Positions 51,575 to 60,351 of a stretch of 64,000 nt of DNA are shown piece by piece. The notes beneath the pieces are model-generated. The model saw nothing but the letters and a program-made list of their open reading frames with translations. It made no database searches and was not told where the DNA came from. The position numbers were made by a program, and so were the translations under genes. Location of the stretch: assembly GCA_002412925.1 (NCBI GenBank), contig DHVZ01000080.1, forward strand, positions 18,411 to 82,410, in the 5' to 3' direction. The DNA is from Anaerolineales bacterium UBA5195. GTDB lineage: Bacteria > Chloroflexota > Anaerolineae > Anaerolineales > Villigracilaceae. How positions within the stretch are numbered: position 1 is the stretch's first letter; the number at the start of each line of letters is the position of its first letter.

Positions 51575-52531
51575 TCAATCAAGCAATTGATTGAGTTTAC
51601 CACCATCGTCATAATGCTCGCGGAAACGCTTCACAAACTCCTGGCGGGTGTAGTAATGGTTCTGCGTGCCATTTTGTTCGAGAACGTAGACCGCCGCCAG
51701 CGAACCAACCTGTCCGCAGAGCGACCAGTCCCAGCCGTGGGCATAGGCTGCCAAAAAGCCGCCGCGGAAAGCGTCGCCAACGCCAGTGGGATCGATGATC
51801 CGCTCTTCGGGCGTCACCGGGACGACAATTTCCTGCCCGTTGGCGTAGATTACGGCGCCTTCAGCACCCTTCGTCACCACCAAAATCTCAACCTGTTTCA
51901 AGATCCCGTTCAGGTCGAGACCGGTCTTCTTTGAAATCAGCCCAAACTCATAGTCGTTGCAAAACAGGAAATGCGCGCCATCCATATCGCGGGCAATTTC
52001 GTCGCCTTCCAACCGCAAAACCTGCTGGGACGGGTCATACAGGTACGGAATGCCCAGTTCGCGGCATTCGGCAGCATGTTTCATCATCGCCGAAGGGTCA
52101 GTGGGTGAAATCACAACCAGGTCTGGGCGCTTGGCCACTTCCTTGAGCGACATTGTCGCCGCCTCGGCCATCGCGCCAGGGTAAAAGGATGCAATCTGCG
52201 CGTTCACCTTGTCGGTGGTTGCAAAAAACGAGGCGGTAAACTTGCCCGGGACGACTCTGGCGAATTCCGTATCCACACCATATTTTTCGAGCCAGGCGCG
52301 ATAATCGCTAAAATCCTCGCCGACGGTCGCAAAAAGCCGGGGTTTTTCACCTAAAAGCGCCAGGGTATAGGCGATGTTCGGCGCGATCCCGCCGCGCTGA
52401 CGGGTCATGCTGTCCACCAGGAACGACAGGCTGATATTCTGCAGCCGTTCAGGCAGGATTTGTTCGTGAAAATGACCGGGGAAGGTCATCAGGTAATCAT
52501 AGGCGACTGAGCCAGAGAGCAAAATATCCAA
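51575..52531 (-). CDS. PfkB-family carbohydrate/adenosine kinase
   Basis: The protein has 318 residues. The start is TTG at 52531, with GGAGG five bases upstream. Signature 2 of the family, DPTGVGDAFRGGFLAAY, contains the catalytic Asp. The N-terminal signature GSVAYDYLMTFPGHF is of the adenosine-kinase-like type. It stands between the ahcY and mtnA genes, so adenosine kinase activity is a reasonable inference. Phosphorylating adenosine would pull the ahcY reaction forward. A ribokinase role cannot be excluded. Confidence 0.85.
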   Translation of the reverse strand: MDILLSGSVAYDYLMTFPGHFHEQILPERLQNISLSFLVDSMTRQRGGIAPNIAYTLALLGEKPRLFATVGEDFSDYRAWLEKYGVDTEFARVVPGKFTASFFATTDKVNAQIASFYPGAMAEAATMSLKEVAKRPDLVVISPTDPSAMMKHAAECRELGIPYLYDPSQQVLRLEGDEIARDMDGAHFLFCNDYEFGLISKKTGLDLNGILKQVEILVVTKGAEGAVIYANGQEIVVPVTPEERIIDPTGVGDAFRGGFLAAYAHGWDWSLCGQVGSLAAVYVLEQNGTQNHYYTRQEFVKRFREHYDDGGKLNQLLD

Positions 52532-52564
52532 AGCAACCTCCAGGTGGCTGGTTCATCACGCAGT

Positions 52565-52590
52565 AAAAGGCGCTCTCGGTTGAGAGCGCC
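52565..52590 (-). terminator. Terminator after mtnA
   Basis: GGCGCTCTC (52569-52577) and GAGAGCGCC (52582-52590) form a perfect nine-pair stem with a four-base loop. On the minus strand it is followed by TTTT. It separates mtnA from the PfkB gene. Confidence 0.75.
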
Positions 52591-52682
52591 AATCTTGCCG
52601 AGCAAAAGTTTATCATGGCCTGCCCGGATTGTAAAGCACCCGGACAGCACCCGGGCGAGGTTATGGCAGGCACAAACAATGT

Positions 52683-53732
52683 TCACGCAGAGAAAGCAAA
52701 CTTTTTCAGGTTCACTTCAAAAGGCGGGTAAACAACGCCATTTTCCGTCACGATTCCAGTAATCAAGCGCTGGGGCGTGACATCAAAAGCCGGGTTGCGC
52801 GCTTTTGCGCCCTTCGGTGTCACCGGTTCACCCCCCAACTGGATGTCGAGCACTTCGGCCTGCGAGCGCTCCTCAATCGGAATCAACCCGCCATGCGCCA
52901 GCGATAGATCGATCGTCGAGGTTGGCACCACCGCATAGGCCGGGACGCCGTTATCCTTGGCGGCCAGCGCCAGCATGTAGGTGCCAATTTTGTTGGCCAC
53001 GTCGCCGTTGGCAACCACCCGGTCCGCGCCAAAGAAAACTTTCTGTACTTTCCCAGCGCGCATGAAGTAGCCGCTCATGTTATCGCTGATGATTTCATAG
53101 GGGATGCCGTACTGGGAAAGTTCCCAGGCCGTCAGGCGCGCGCCCTGCAGGCGCGGGCGGGTTTCATCCACCAGCACGTGGATTTTCTTGCCCTGCTCCC
53201 AGGCAGTGCGGATCACACCCAGCGCCGTGCCCCAATCGACCGCGGCCAGCGCGCCGGTATTGCAATGATGGACAATCGTATCGCCATCAGCAATCAATTC
53301 CGCGCCGTGGGTCGCCATGCGCTGGTTGATTTCGACATCCTCGTCCGCCAGCCTTTGGGCCGCTGTCAGGATCAACTGACGCAGTTCGTCGACAGTCGCA
53401 GCCTCTGGAGAAGTTGCACCTCGCAGCATTCTATCCACCGCCCAGGCCAGGTTCACGGCTGTCGGGCGGGCGGCCTTCAAAGTGGAACCTGCGGCCTGCA
53501 AATCGGCCAAAAGCTCGCCGGGAGTCCGGGCTTTGGATTCTCGCGCCGCCAAGGCCAGGCCAAAAGCCGCCGCCGCGCCAATCGCAGGCGCGCCGCGAAT
53601 AACCATTTCCGTGATTGCCCGGGCAACCTCGCCATGAGAGCGGTATGAAACAACCTCAAACATCTCCGGCAGGAGGCGCTGATCGATCATTTTCACTTCG
53701 TTTTTGTCGTAGTCCCAAAAAATTGTTCTCAT
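52683..53732 (-). CDS. mtnA: S-methyl-5-thioribose-1-phosphate isomerase
   Basis: The protein has 349 residues from MRTIFWDYDKNEVKMIDQ; AGGAATAAA precedes this ATG, and a longer frame to 53810 is unsupported. It isomerises MTR-1-P to MTRu-1-P in methionine salvage. GAPAIGAAAAFGLALAA, HCNTGALA (catalytic Cys) and GADRVVANGDVANKIGTYMLALAA (catalytic Asp) are present. No other salvage gene such as an MTA phosphorylase is in the window. Ribose-1,5-bisphosphate isomerases are related, but the HCNTGALA context favours MtnA. Confidence 0.93.
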   Translation of the reverse strand: MRTIFWDYDKNEVKMIDQRLLPEMFEVVSYRSHGEVARAITEMVIRGAPAIGAAAAFGLALAARESKARTPGELLADLQAAGSTLKAARPTAVNLAWAVDRMLRGATSPEAATVDELRQLILTAAQRLADEDVEINQRMATHGAELIADGDTIVHHCNTGALAAVDWGTALGVIRTAWEQGKKIHVLVDETRPRLQGARLTAWELSQYGIPYEIISDNMSGYFMRAGKVQKVFFGADRVVANGDVANKIGTYMLALAAKDNGVPAYAVVPTSTIDLSLAHGGLIPIEERSQAEVLDIQLGGEPVTPKGAKARNPAFDVTPQRLITGIVTENGVVYPPFEVNLKKFAFSA

Positions 53733-53814
53733 TTTATTCCTGTAGAAAAAGACGCCCACGCCGGGCGTCAAAGTGATTTGCATTTTAGCATTTGAGAGGC
53801 TGTTCGTCAAAGCA

Positions 53815-53843
53815 TTGACACCCCTCTCTAAAGGAAGTATAAG
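53815..53843 (+). promoter_or_regulatory. Promoter with start site at the ATG (leaderless candidate)
   Basis: A perfect TTGACA (53815-53820), a 17-base spacer and TATAAG (53838-53843) are followed by six bases and the ATG at 53850. The predicted mRNA begins at the start codon. This is the best-supported leaderless case in the window because both boxes are good. Confidence 0.7.
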
Positions 53844-53849
53844 GTCGCA

Positions 53850-56291
53850 ATGCGAAAAATTGGATTAATCTTTTTGCTCGGGCTTTTGACGATCTTTTCA
53901 GCCTGTTCCCTGCCCAAAGCGGTTCCAGCGACTCCCACCCACACCCCGGGGCCGTCTCCCACGGCGACGTTCCCGCCATCCCCCACGCCATCCCCCACTC
54001 CCCCTCCAACAGCCACGCCGCTCCCGGCCGTGCGCATCCACGCCGGGGATCAGGCCATTTTCAACGGGGATTATGCCCGGGCGCGCGAAGAATACCAGGC
54101 CGCCCTGGCAGTCAACACCGAAGACAAGATTCGGGCAGCCGCGCTGTTTGGATTGGGCAAGGCAAATTTCCTGTCTGAAAACTTCCCCGCAGCGCTGGAA
54201 AGCCTGCGCGCGCTGGTCCAAAATTACCCGGCCACCGAACCCGGCATCCGGGGTTGGTTCCTGCTTGGAGAAACCTATTTCGCACTCGGGCGCTACCAGG
54301 ATGCTGCTGACACCTATCAGAACTACCTGGCGGCGCGCCCCGGCCTTCTGGACGCTTACGTACAGGAAAAACGCGGCGATGCTTTCACGGCCCTGGGCGA
54401 CCCTCTCAGCGCGCAAAAGGCCTATCAAGCAGCGGAAACGGCTGCGGGGCAGTCGAATCCGACCGGGATTCGCATCAGCATCGCGAATACCCATCTCAAT
54501 TCCGGCGATCCCGGTACCGCCTTACAAATCTACGATGAAATCTACGATGGGACCCGCAACGATTACCTGAAAGCGCAAATGGACCTGCTCTCTGGCCGCG
54601 CGCTGATTGCCCTGGGCCGCACCGAAGAAGGTTATGGCCGCTGGCGGCACGCCGTGGAAAATTACCCGCTGGCATACGACTCGTATTCCGCCCTAGTCGG
54701 CCTGGTGGAGGCCAGCCAGCCTGTCGATGAATTCGACCGCGGGCTGGTGGATTATTTCGCCGGGCAATATGGGGTGGCCTTGGCGGCCTTCCAGCGCTTT
54801 GCTGACCAGAATCCCAACCACGATGGAACCGTGCTGCATTACAAGGCGCTGACCCTGCGCGAAATGGGCGAATACAAGTCTGCCGTGGACACCTGGGATG
54901 TCTTGATCGACAAATATCCCGGCAACCGCTATTGGGCGGCCGCCTGGGATGAAAAAGCCTATACCCAATGGGCATATCTAAATGATTACCTAGGAGCGGC
55001 CAAAGGATTGGAAAAATTCGCCAGTGACGTGGCGGGTTCACCTTTCACCGCCACTTACCTGCTCCAGGCGGCGCGCATCTATGAGCGCACCGGGGAATTG
55101 GACAAGGCTGCCCTGCTCTGGGAATCCCTGCCTGACCGTTTCGGCGGCGACCCGTCGATGAGCAATGCCTGGTTCCAGGCGGGGATCGTCCGCTACCGGC
55201 AGGGGAACTACCCGCGCGCCAACCAGGATTTTCAATCGGCCCTGCTGTTGGCCAAAGAACCCGGCGATCGCGCGCGCGCCCTGCTCTGGATCGGCAAAAC
55301 CTACCAGGTCAGCGGCGACCCGAAAAACGCCCAGTCAGCCTGGACCCAGGCACAGACAGCCGACCCGGGGGGATATTACAGCCTGCGCGCGCGCGACCTG
55401 ATGGATGGCCGCGCCGAATTCGCCGCCCCGCCAGCCATGAACCTGGGTTACGACCTGGCCGCCGAACGCACTGAAGCCGCCGCCTGGATGCGGATCAAGT
55501 TCAACCTGCCAGCCAATACCGATCTGTCTGGCCCCGGCGCGCTGGCCTCCGATCCACGTTTCCAGCGCGGCCTGGAATTCTGGCATTTGGGCGAGTACGA
55601 TCTGGCCCGAGTGGAATTCGAAAACTTGCGCGAATCCGTCAAAACCAATGCGGTGGATTCCTTCCGCCTGGGCAATACCCTGCTCGATCTGGGTGCACAT
55701 CGCCCGGCGATTTTCGCCCTGCGCGAAGTGCTGACCCTGGCCGGGCTGGATGACCATTCCGCCAGCCTGACCGCGCCGATTTATTTTGCGCATGTCCGCT
55801 ATGGGCTGTATTACTCGGAGCTTGTCTGGCCGGCCGCCGCCGAAAACGGCTTTGACCCGCTTTTCATCACCAGCCTGATTCGACAGGAAAGCCTGTTCGA
55901 GGGTTTTGTCAAGTCCAATGCCGGGGCGCGCGGGTTGATGCAAATCATGCCCCCAACCGGCGCGAGCCTCGCCAACCAGATGGGCTGGCCGCCGAACTAT
56001 ACAGCAAACGATCTCTACAGCCCCTACATCAGCATCCGCATGGGCACCTACTACCTGAACGCCAACCGGCGGCTGCTGAATGGTGACCTATACGCAACGC
56101 TGGCCGCCTATAACGGCGGCCCCGGCAATGCCCAAATCTGGCAAAGTCTTGCCAAGGGCGACCTCGACCTGGAGTTGGAAATCATCCGCTTTGGCGAGAC
56201 CCGCAATTACATCCGCCACATCTACGAGACGTACAGTCTCTATCGCGGGTTATACAGCCCGATGCAATTGTTCATCACAGGAATACCCTAA
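53850..56291 (+). CDS. Lytic transglycosylase lipoprotein with helical repeats
   Basis: This 813-residue protein has a signal peptide with lipobox FSAC. A Pro/Thr-rich linker (residues about 25-60) follows. Residues 65-640 are tetratricopeptide-like helical repeats (FGLGKANFLSENFPAALESLRALV and others), as in Slt70. The C-terminal SLT domain shows TSLIRQESLFEGFVKSNAGARGLMQIMP with the catalytic Glu, and ATLAAYNGGPGNAQIW. It cleaves the glycan of peptidoglycan to 1,6-anhydro ends. The protein is longer than E. coli Slt70. Another wall enzyme, the L,D-transpeptidase, lies at 61683. Confidence 0.92.
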   Translation: MRKIGLIFLLGLLTIFSACSLPKAVPATPTHTPGPSPTATFPPSPTPSPTPPPTATPLPAVRIHAGDQAIFNGDYARAREEYQAALAVNTEDKIRAAALFGLGKANFLSENFPAALESLRALVQNYPATEPGIRGWFLLGETYFALGRYQDAADTYQNYLAARPGLLDAYVQEKRGDAFTALGDPLSAQKAYQAAETAAGQSNPTGIRISIANTHLNSGDPGTALQIYDEIYDGTRNDYLKAQMDLLSGRALIALGRTEEGYGRWRHAVENYPLAYDSYSALVGLVEASQPVDEFDRGLVDYFAGQYGVALAAFQRFADQNPNHDGTVLHYKALTLREMGEYKSAVDTWDVLIDKYPGNRYWAAAWDEKAYTQWAYLNDYLGAAKGLEKFASDVAGSPFTATYLLQAARIYERTGELDKAALLWESLPDRFGGDPSMSNAWFQAGIVRYRQGNYPRANQDFQSALLLAKEPGDRARALLWIGKTYQVSGDPKNAQSAWTQAQTADPGGYYSLRARDLMDGRAEFAAPPAMNLGYDLAAERTEAAAWMRIKFNLPANTDLSGPGALASDPRFQRGLEFWHLGEYDLARVEFENLRESVKTNAVDSFRLGNTLLDLGAHRPAIFALREVLTLAGLDDHSASLTAPIYFAHVRYGLYYSELVWPAAAENGFDPLFITSLIRQESLFEGFVKSNAGARGLMQIMPPTGASLANQMGWPPNYTANDLYSPYISIRMGTYYLNANRRLLNGDLYATLAAYNGGPGNAQIWQSLAKGDLDLELEIIRFGETRNYIRHIYETYSLYRGLYSPMQLFITGIP

Positions 56292-56310
56292 TAAGATTGG
56301 GAGGGCAATC

Positions 56311-56994
56311 ATGCCAATCAGCGAACTGCTCAAGAAAAAGATCTGGCCCGCCGCCTGGGGCTGTTTTGGGCGGCTCTTCACCATGCTGGGACTGCCCCTC
56401 CTGGCCTGGGGAATGGACGATCCCCCCGGCTTCTTTTCCAACCCTGCCCGAACGTGCATTGCGGGGATCGTCATTCTTAAGGCCCTGCTCCTGGCCTGGA
56501 TAATCTTTCATCTGCCTGAACGGCCTCACCAGCCTCACGACCCGGAACACTGGCATTACACCTTGTTAGAACTGGGTTTTATCTTATCGGCATTCGGTGA
56601 CCGGAGAAACGTGCTGGCCTGGGCCGAGAACCCAACCCTGCGCTGGATTGGCGTGGGAATTTACCTGGCTGCAGCCCTATATTTCATCTGGGCCAACCTG
56701 ACCTGGTTGAACCACCTTACCCGGGAGGCAGAAAACGCCGTTGAAAGTCCAACACTCATCTCAGAAGGTCCCTATCAATGGACCCGCTACCCAACCCTGC
56801 TGAGTGTCTTCTTTTACAGCCTGGGCTTCGCACTCGCCTTTCGCTCCTGGGTGGGGCTGGCCTTCCTGCCCCCCCTGGCCTGGGTCATTGTGCGGCGAGC
56901 CCATCTCTGGGACCGGGCATTTGCAATCCGCTTCAAGCAAGCCTGGGGAATGCGCTGTCAAACCTCCAAACGGCTGATCCCATATCTATTTTAG
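56311..56994 (+). CDS. Isoprenylcysteine methyltransferase-like membrane protein
   Basis: The protein has 227 residues and five or six hydrophobic helices. GGGAGGGC precedes the ATG at 56311. The C-terminal half has SEGPYQWTRYPTLLSVFFYSLG, the GPY-x-x-x-R(H/Y)P element that binds S-adenosylmethionine in ICMT/PEMT-like enzymes. A basic C-terminus (RFKQAWGMRCQTSKRL) follows. The methyl acceptor is probably a lipid or membrane-bound molecule. It starts 19 bases after the transglycosylase and is likely co-transcribed. Confidence 0.8.
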   Translation: MPISELLKKKIWPAAWGCFGRLFTMLGLPLLAWGMDDPPGFFSNPARTCIAGIVILKALLLAWIIFHLPERPHQPHDPEHWHYTLLELGFILSAFGDRRNVLAWAENPTLRWIGVGIYLAAALYFIWANLTWLNHLTREAENAVESPTLISEGPYQWTRYPTLLSVFFYSLGFALAFRSWVGLAFLPPLAWVIVRRAHLWDRAFAIRFKQAWGMRCQTSKRLIPYLF

Positions 56995-57014
56995 GTTTGC
57001 GCGAAAGAATAAAC

Positions 57015-57052
57015 AAAAACAACTCCCCGTCTAAGAACGGGGAGTTGTTTTT
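57015..57052. terminator. Bidirectional terminator
   Basis: AAAAACAACTCCCCGT (57015-57030) and ACGGGGAGTTGTTTTT (57037-57052) pair perfectly with a six-base loop. It separates the convergent methyltransferase-like and DUF167 genes. Confidence 0.9.
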
Positions 57053-57063
57053 GACCGGTATGA

Positions 57064-57375
57064 TTATTCCAGATATGCCAGGATGCGCTGGTGGGCTTCT
57101 TCGGTATCGATATCCAGCACGGAGAGCAACTTGTCATTTCCCGAAAGACCGCCAAGAATATCAATCTTCGAGACAGGCACGCCCAAGACTTCCGACAGGA
57201 ATTTGGTCAGGGCTTTATTCCCTTCCCCGTCCGTCATCGGGGCTGTCAAGCGCACTTTTATCGTTCCATCCGGCATGATTTCGGTGATTTCGTTACGACT
57301 GGCACGCGGAGTCACACGAACTGCCAGCGCTGCCCCCATGCGACCGTCGTGCAAATGGTATTTACGCGTATCCAT
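57064..57375 (-). CDS. yggU: DUF167 (YggU) family protein
   Basis: This 103-residue protein has the family core LAVRVTPRASRNEITEI, VRLTAPMTDGEGNKALTKFLSEVLGVP and ILGGLSGNDKLLSV. The role is unknown, though the family is very widely conserved next to yggT and yggS. It starts three bases after the YggT stop and ends the long minus-strand transcription unit. GGTGAGG before the ATG is the ribosome binding site. Confidence 0.9.
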   Translation of the reverse strand: MDTRKYHLHDGRMGAALAVRVTPRASRNEITEIMPDGTIKVRLTAPMTDGEGNKALTKFLSEVLGVPVSKIDILGGLSGNDKLLSVLDIDTEEAHQRILAYLE

Positions 57376-57378
57376 GAC

Positions 57379-57645
57379 TCACCTCACCATCCTCAAAAAA
57401 TTGACAAGAATGCCTGCGATTAATTGTACCAGAATTAATAAAATGAGAGCGCTAAAATCGAACATCCCGACCTGGGGCACCACCCGCCGAATGGGCGCCA
57501 GCAAGGGCTCCACCAGCCGGTCAACAAATGACCGGATCGGGTGATAGGGATCCATAAAATAGGACAGGATCACATGCGCAATGATGATAAAAACCAAAAC
57601 TTGTGAAAAAATATTGATTGCCTGTGCAAAAATAAGCGCCATCAT
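57379..57645 (-). CDS. yggT: YggT family membrane protein
   Basis: This 88-residue protein has two hydrophobic helices and the family signature YFMDPYHPIRSFVDRLVEPLLAPIRRVVP. GAGGAG lies before the ATG. Members occur beside cell division and wall genes in many bacteria; the exact role is unsettled. It lies between YggS and DUF167, the usual order. Confidence 0.92.
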   Translation of the reverse strand: MMALIFAQAINIFSQVLVFIIIAHVILSYFMDPYHPIRSFVDRLVEPLLAPIRRVVPQVGMFDFSALILLILVQLIAGILVNFLRMVR

Positions 57646-57706
57646 TTCTCCTCATGGTTGTCGGACAAAGAAATTCAACCTGCCCGGGTGTTTTTTGAGC
57701 ACCCAA

Positions 57707-58441
57707 CTACCCTTTGGGCGGCCTCGCCCCTAAAATTGCCGTGCCGACCCTGACGAAGGTCGCCCCCTCCTCGATGGCCGCCATAAAATCAGCGCTGGTG
57801 CCCATCGAGAGCTCTTCCCATTTCGCCTGCGGAACCTGCTTCGCAAGATCCTCCCGCAGTTCGCGTAGCTTCCTAAAAAACGGACGCGTGATCTCTTCAT
57901 CCTCATCCAACGGGGGCATGGTCATCAACCCACGGATTTCGAGATGCGGCAACTGGGCAATCTGTTGCGCTTCTGCGCGCAAAGCCTGCCACTGCGCCGG
58001 CTCCCAAGCCGGGTAACCAAACTTGCTCTCCTCACCACCCACGTTGCACTCCAGCAGGACGGGTAAAATGCGTCCCGCTTCGGCGGCAAAACGCTCCAGG
58101 CGATTGGCAAGTTTCAGGCTGTCCAGCGAGTGCATGAAATCGAAATTTTGCGCCACCAGGTCAGCTTTGCGGCTTTGGACATGCCCGATCATGTGCCAGC
58201 GCAAACCGTCAACCGCGCCAACAGACTGGATTTTTTCGACAGCTTCTTCGGCGTAGTTCTCGCCCAAGTCACGGAACCCAGCCTCCAGCGCCGCGTAAAC
58301 GGTCTCCAGCGGATGGGTTTTCGTCACAACCACCAGGCGCACAGAATCCGGGCTGCGCCCCGCTTTGCGGGCGGCGCCAGCGATTTTCTCGAGAACCTGT
58401 TCATAGCGAGCACGAAGAGCAGAAACGAAAACCTGATCCAT
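57707..58441 (-). CDS. yggS: PLP-binding protein YggS, pyridoxal phosphate homeostasis
   Basis: This 244-residue TIM-barrel protein of the PLPBP family binds PLP through Lys in LVVVTKTHP. DLGENYAEEAVEKI and WHMIGHVQSRKADL are highly conserved. The C-terminal phosphate-binding SMGTSADFMAAIEEGATFVRVGTAIL is intact. It regulates PLP levels and has no known catalysis. The gap of 125 bases to the upstream PgeF gene is non-coding. Confidence 0.95.
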   Translation of the reverse strand: MDQVFVSALRARYEQVLEKIAGAARKAGRSPDSVRLVVVTKTHPLETVYAALEAGFRDLGENYAEEAVEKIQSVGAVDGLRWHMIGHVQSRKADLVAQNFDFMHSLDSLKLANRLERFAAEAGRILPVLLECNVGGEESKFGYPAWEPAQWQALRAEAQQIAQLPHLEIRGLMTMPPLDEDEEITRPFFRKLRELREDLAKQVPQAKWEELSMGTSADFMAAIEEGATFVRVGTAILGARPPKG

Positions 58442-58566
58442 GGAACCCTTGTTTAGTGCATAAATTTGGCTAACGAAAAAATTTCCGAGATGTTTCGCAA
58501 ACTACTGCGTATATTTTACAGACAAAACGGGAAAATTACGCAGATAGCTCCTCCACATTTTTGTAA

Positions 58567-59352
58567 TTAAGCCACTGCGATCAAGACGCCAAAACGCCCG
58601 GTCTTGCCCCGCTCGGCGCGGTGCGAATACCAATCGTCGGGGTTACAGGCCGTGCATAACCCGGCCACTTCGACCTGCCTCAGGCCAGCATATTCCAGCG
58701 ACAGTTGATTGGCTTTCCATAGGTCAAAATGAGTCTGGCCATTGCGCCTCAGCAGCAAGGTCTCAGCATCCTGGCCGAAGGAGTAATGGACGCGCTCGAT
58801 CACATCCGGGCCAACTTCGTAGTGGTCAGGGCCAATCGAAGGGCCAATCGCCGCCAGAATGTCGGCAGGCCGGGAGCCAAAAGCCGCCTGCATATTTTTG
58901 ACCGTCTGCCCGGCTGCATGTCTGACAGTTCCCAGCCAACCGGCATGGACAACGCCAACGACTTTCCTAACAGGATCATACAGCAGGATCGGGGTGCAAT
59001 CGGCAAAACGCATAAAGAGGGTCACGGAGGGATTGTCGGTCAGCATGGCATCGGCCTTGAATTCAGGAGGGTCATTCAAGCGTGGATGCGGGGCATTCGC
59101 AATCACCACATCGGCGCTATGCACTTGCCAGACATCGAAAAGCGACTCGCGCTCACGCCCGATAGCGGCAAAGGAACGATAACGGTTCTCGCGCACGCGT
59201 TGGCGTTCATCCCCCACCGTCCCGCCGACGTTGAGCGATTTCCACGGCTCAGGGCTGAAGCCCCCCTGACGGGTAAAGACTGCGTGAATGACGTTTTTTG
59301 GGAAAATTTCGAAGGTTAAGTAACGAAGACTGTCAACTGTATGAAATTGCAT
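58567..59352 (-). CDS. pgeF: PgeF/YfiH-family copper oxidase-like enzyme
   Basis: This 261-residue protein shows the family's metal-binding motifs WQVHSADV, FADCTPILLYDP and VVHAGWLGTV, plus AIGPSIGPDHYEVGPDV. Members were called laccase-like polyphenol oxidases. They are now described as purine nucleoside phosphorylase or peptidoglycan-editing enzymes, so the activity is disputed. No strong ribosome binding site is visible. It sits upstream of yggS, as in many genomes. Confidence 0.9.
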   Translation of the reverse strand: MQFHTVDSLRYLTFEIFPKNVIHAVFTRQGGFSPEPWKSLNVGGTVGDERQRVRENRYRSFAAIGRERESLFDVWQVHSADVVIANAPHPRLNDPPEFKADAMLTDNPSVTLFMRFADCTPILLYDPVRKVVGVVHAGWLGTVRHAAGQTVKNMQAAFGSRPADILAAIGPSIGPDHYEVGPDVIERVHYSFGQDAETLLLRRNGQTHFDLWKANQLSLEYAGLRQVEVAGLCTACNPDDWYSHRAERGKTGRFGVLIAVA

Positions 59353-59382
59353 GGCATATCTTTTCGCATTGGAGGGCGCGAA

Positions 59383-60351
59383 CTAGCCCTTGAGAGCGTA
59401 TTTTCTGTCAATCAAATCACGGGTCTCGCGCATGGATTCTTCAACATAAGGCAGACCAAACCAGGCCGTGCCAAATCCGAACAGGAAACCGGTCAGCAGG
59501 CGCAGGAAAGGGGTGCTTTCACGAAATTGCAAGAAGGTGGCAATCAACGGGATGGGTATCTGGCTGATTAACTGGGAAAACCCATCGAGGCCAATCGGGC
59601 CAATGGAAATGACCAGCCAGAGCGCCCAATGGAGCGGTGGAATGCGGCGCCGGGTCAGGGCAAACAAAAACCCGAAGAGGATGATCGCCCCATAAATGGC
59701 GACATCCCGCTGGCAGAGGGCAATTTTATATCCCAGCTGCTCATTCCCCTTGAACGCGCGCGCCGCCAGCAGGTCATTTTCGTCGAGACCGGTCGCCTGC
59801 CCAAAAGGCATCACGCCCTGAACGCCCGCTGTCGCGCGTGGATAGTAGGCCTGTTCACCGAACAGGAAAAATGAGCGAAAACCCAGTTGGTGGCACAGAG
59901 GGCTGTAGGCCATGTAAATGACATTGGCCGGGGCAGTTGCCCCCACTTTCATCAGGACAGGCGCCAGCGTGGGCAGGCCAAGATAAATGATAAAAAGCAA
60001 GTTGACCACGAACAGCCAGTGGTCCGCCATCCAGAGCGAAAAGCGGTCGCCCCCATTCATTTTAGAGGCCGCTGGGGCGCTCAACGCCGCCCTTTCCTCG
60101 TGACTCCTGGCATCGCGCGCCGCACCAAGTGTCATTAGTAAATCAGCGCGGGTAAAAGGCGCTTTCAACCGGTATGCGCCAACCTCGATGACCGGAATCT
60201 CGGTTAAGAATTTTTTCTGCAAAGCAGGGTCGCGATCAATATCCACTTCCAATAATTGATGGGGAATCTGCGCCTGGATGGCGGCAAGATCGGTCTTTGC
60301 CTGTTCGCACAGGTGGCAGCCTGGACGGGTAAAGAGGGTCACGGTAATCAA
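59383..60351 (-). CDS. Glutaredoxin-DUF2085 fusion membrane protein
   Basis: This 322-residue protein starts at a TTG that overlaps the stop of the upstream thioredoxin gene (TTGA). Residues 1-80 are a glutaredoxin-like domain with TLFTRPGCHLCEQAK and LTEIPVI, so the redox motif is CHLC. A 30-residue linker follows. Residues 115-315 carry four or five hydrophobic helices with YMAYSPLCHQLGFRSFFLFG and ALCQRDVAIYGAI, the conserved Cys/His pattern of DUF2085. Fusion of the two is unusual. Together with CcdA and TlpA it suggests electron transfer across the membrane, but the role is inferred. Confidence 0.8.
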   Translation of the reverse strand: MITVTLFTRPGCHLCEQAKTDLAAIQAQIPHQLLEVDIDRDPALQKKFLTEIPVIEVGAYRLKAPFTRADLLMTLGAARDARSHEERAALSAPAASKMNGGDRFSLWMADHWLFVVNLLFIIYLGLPTLAPVLMKVGATAPANVIYMAYSPLCHQLGFRSFFLFGEQAYYPRATAGVQGVMPFGQATGLDENDLLAARAFKGNEQLGYKIALCQRDVAIYGAIILFGFLFALTRRRIPPLHWALWLVISIGPIGLDGFSQLISQIPIPLIATFLQFRESTPFLRLLTGFLFGFGTAWFGLPYVEESMRETRDLIDRKYALKG

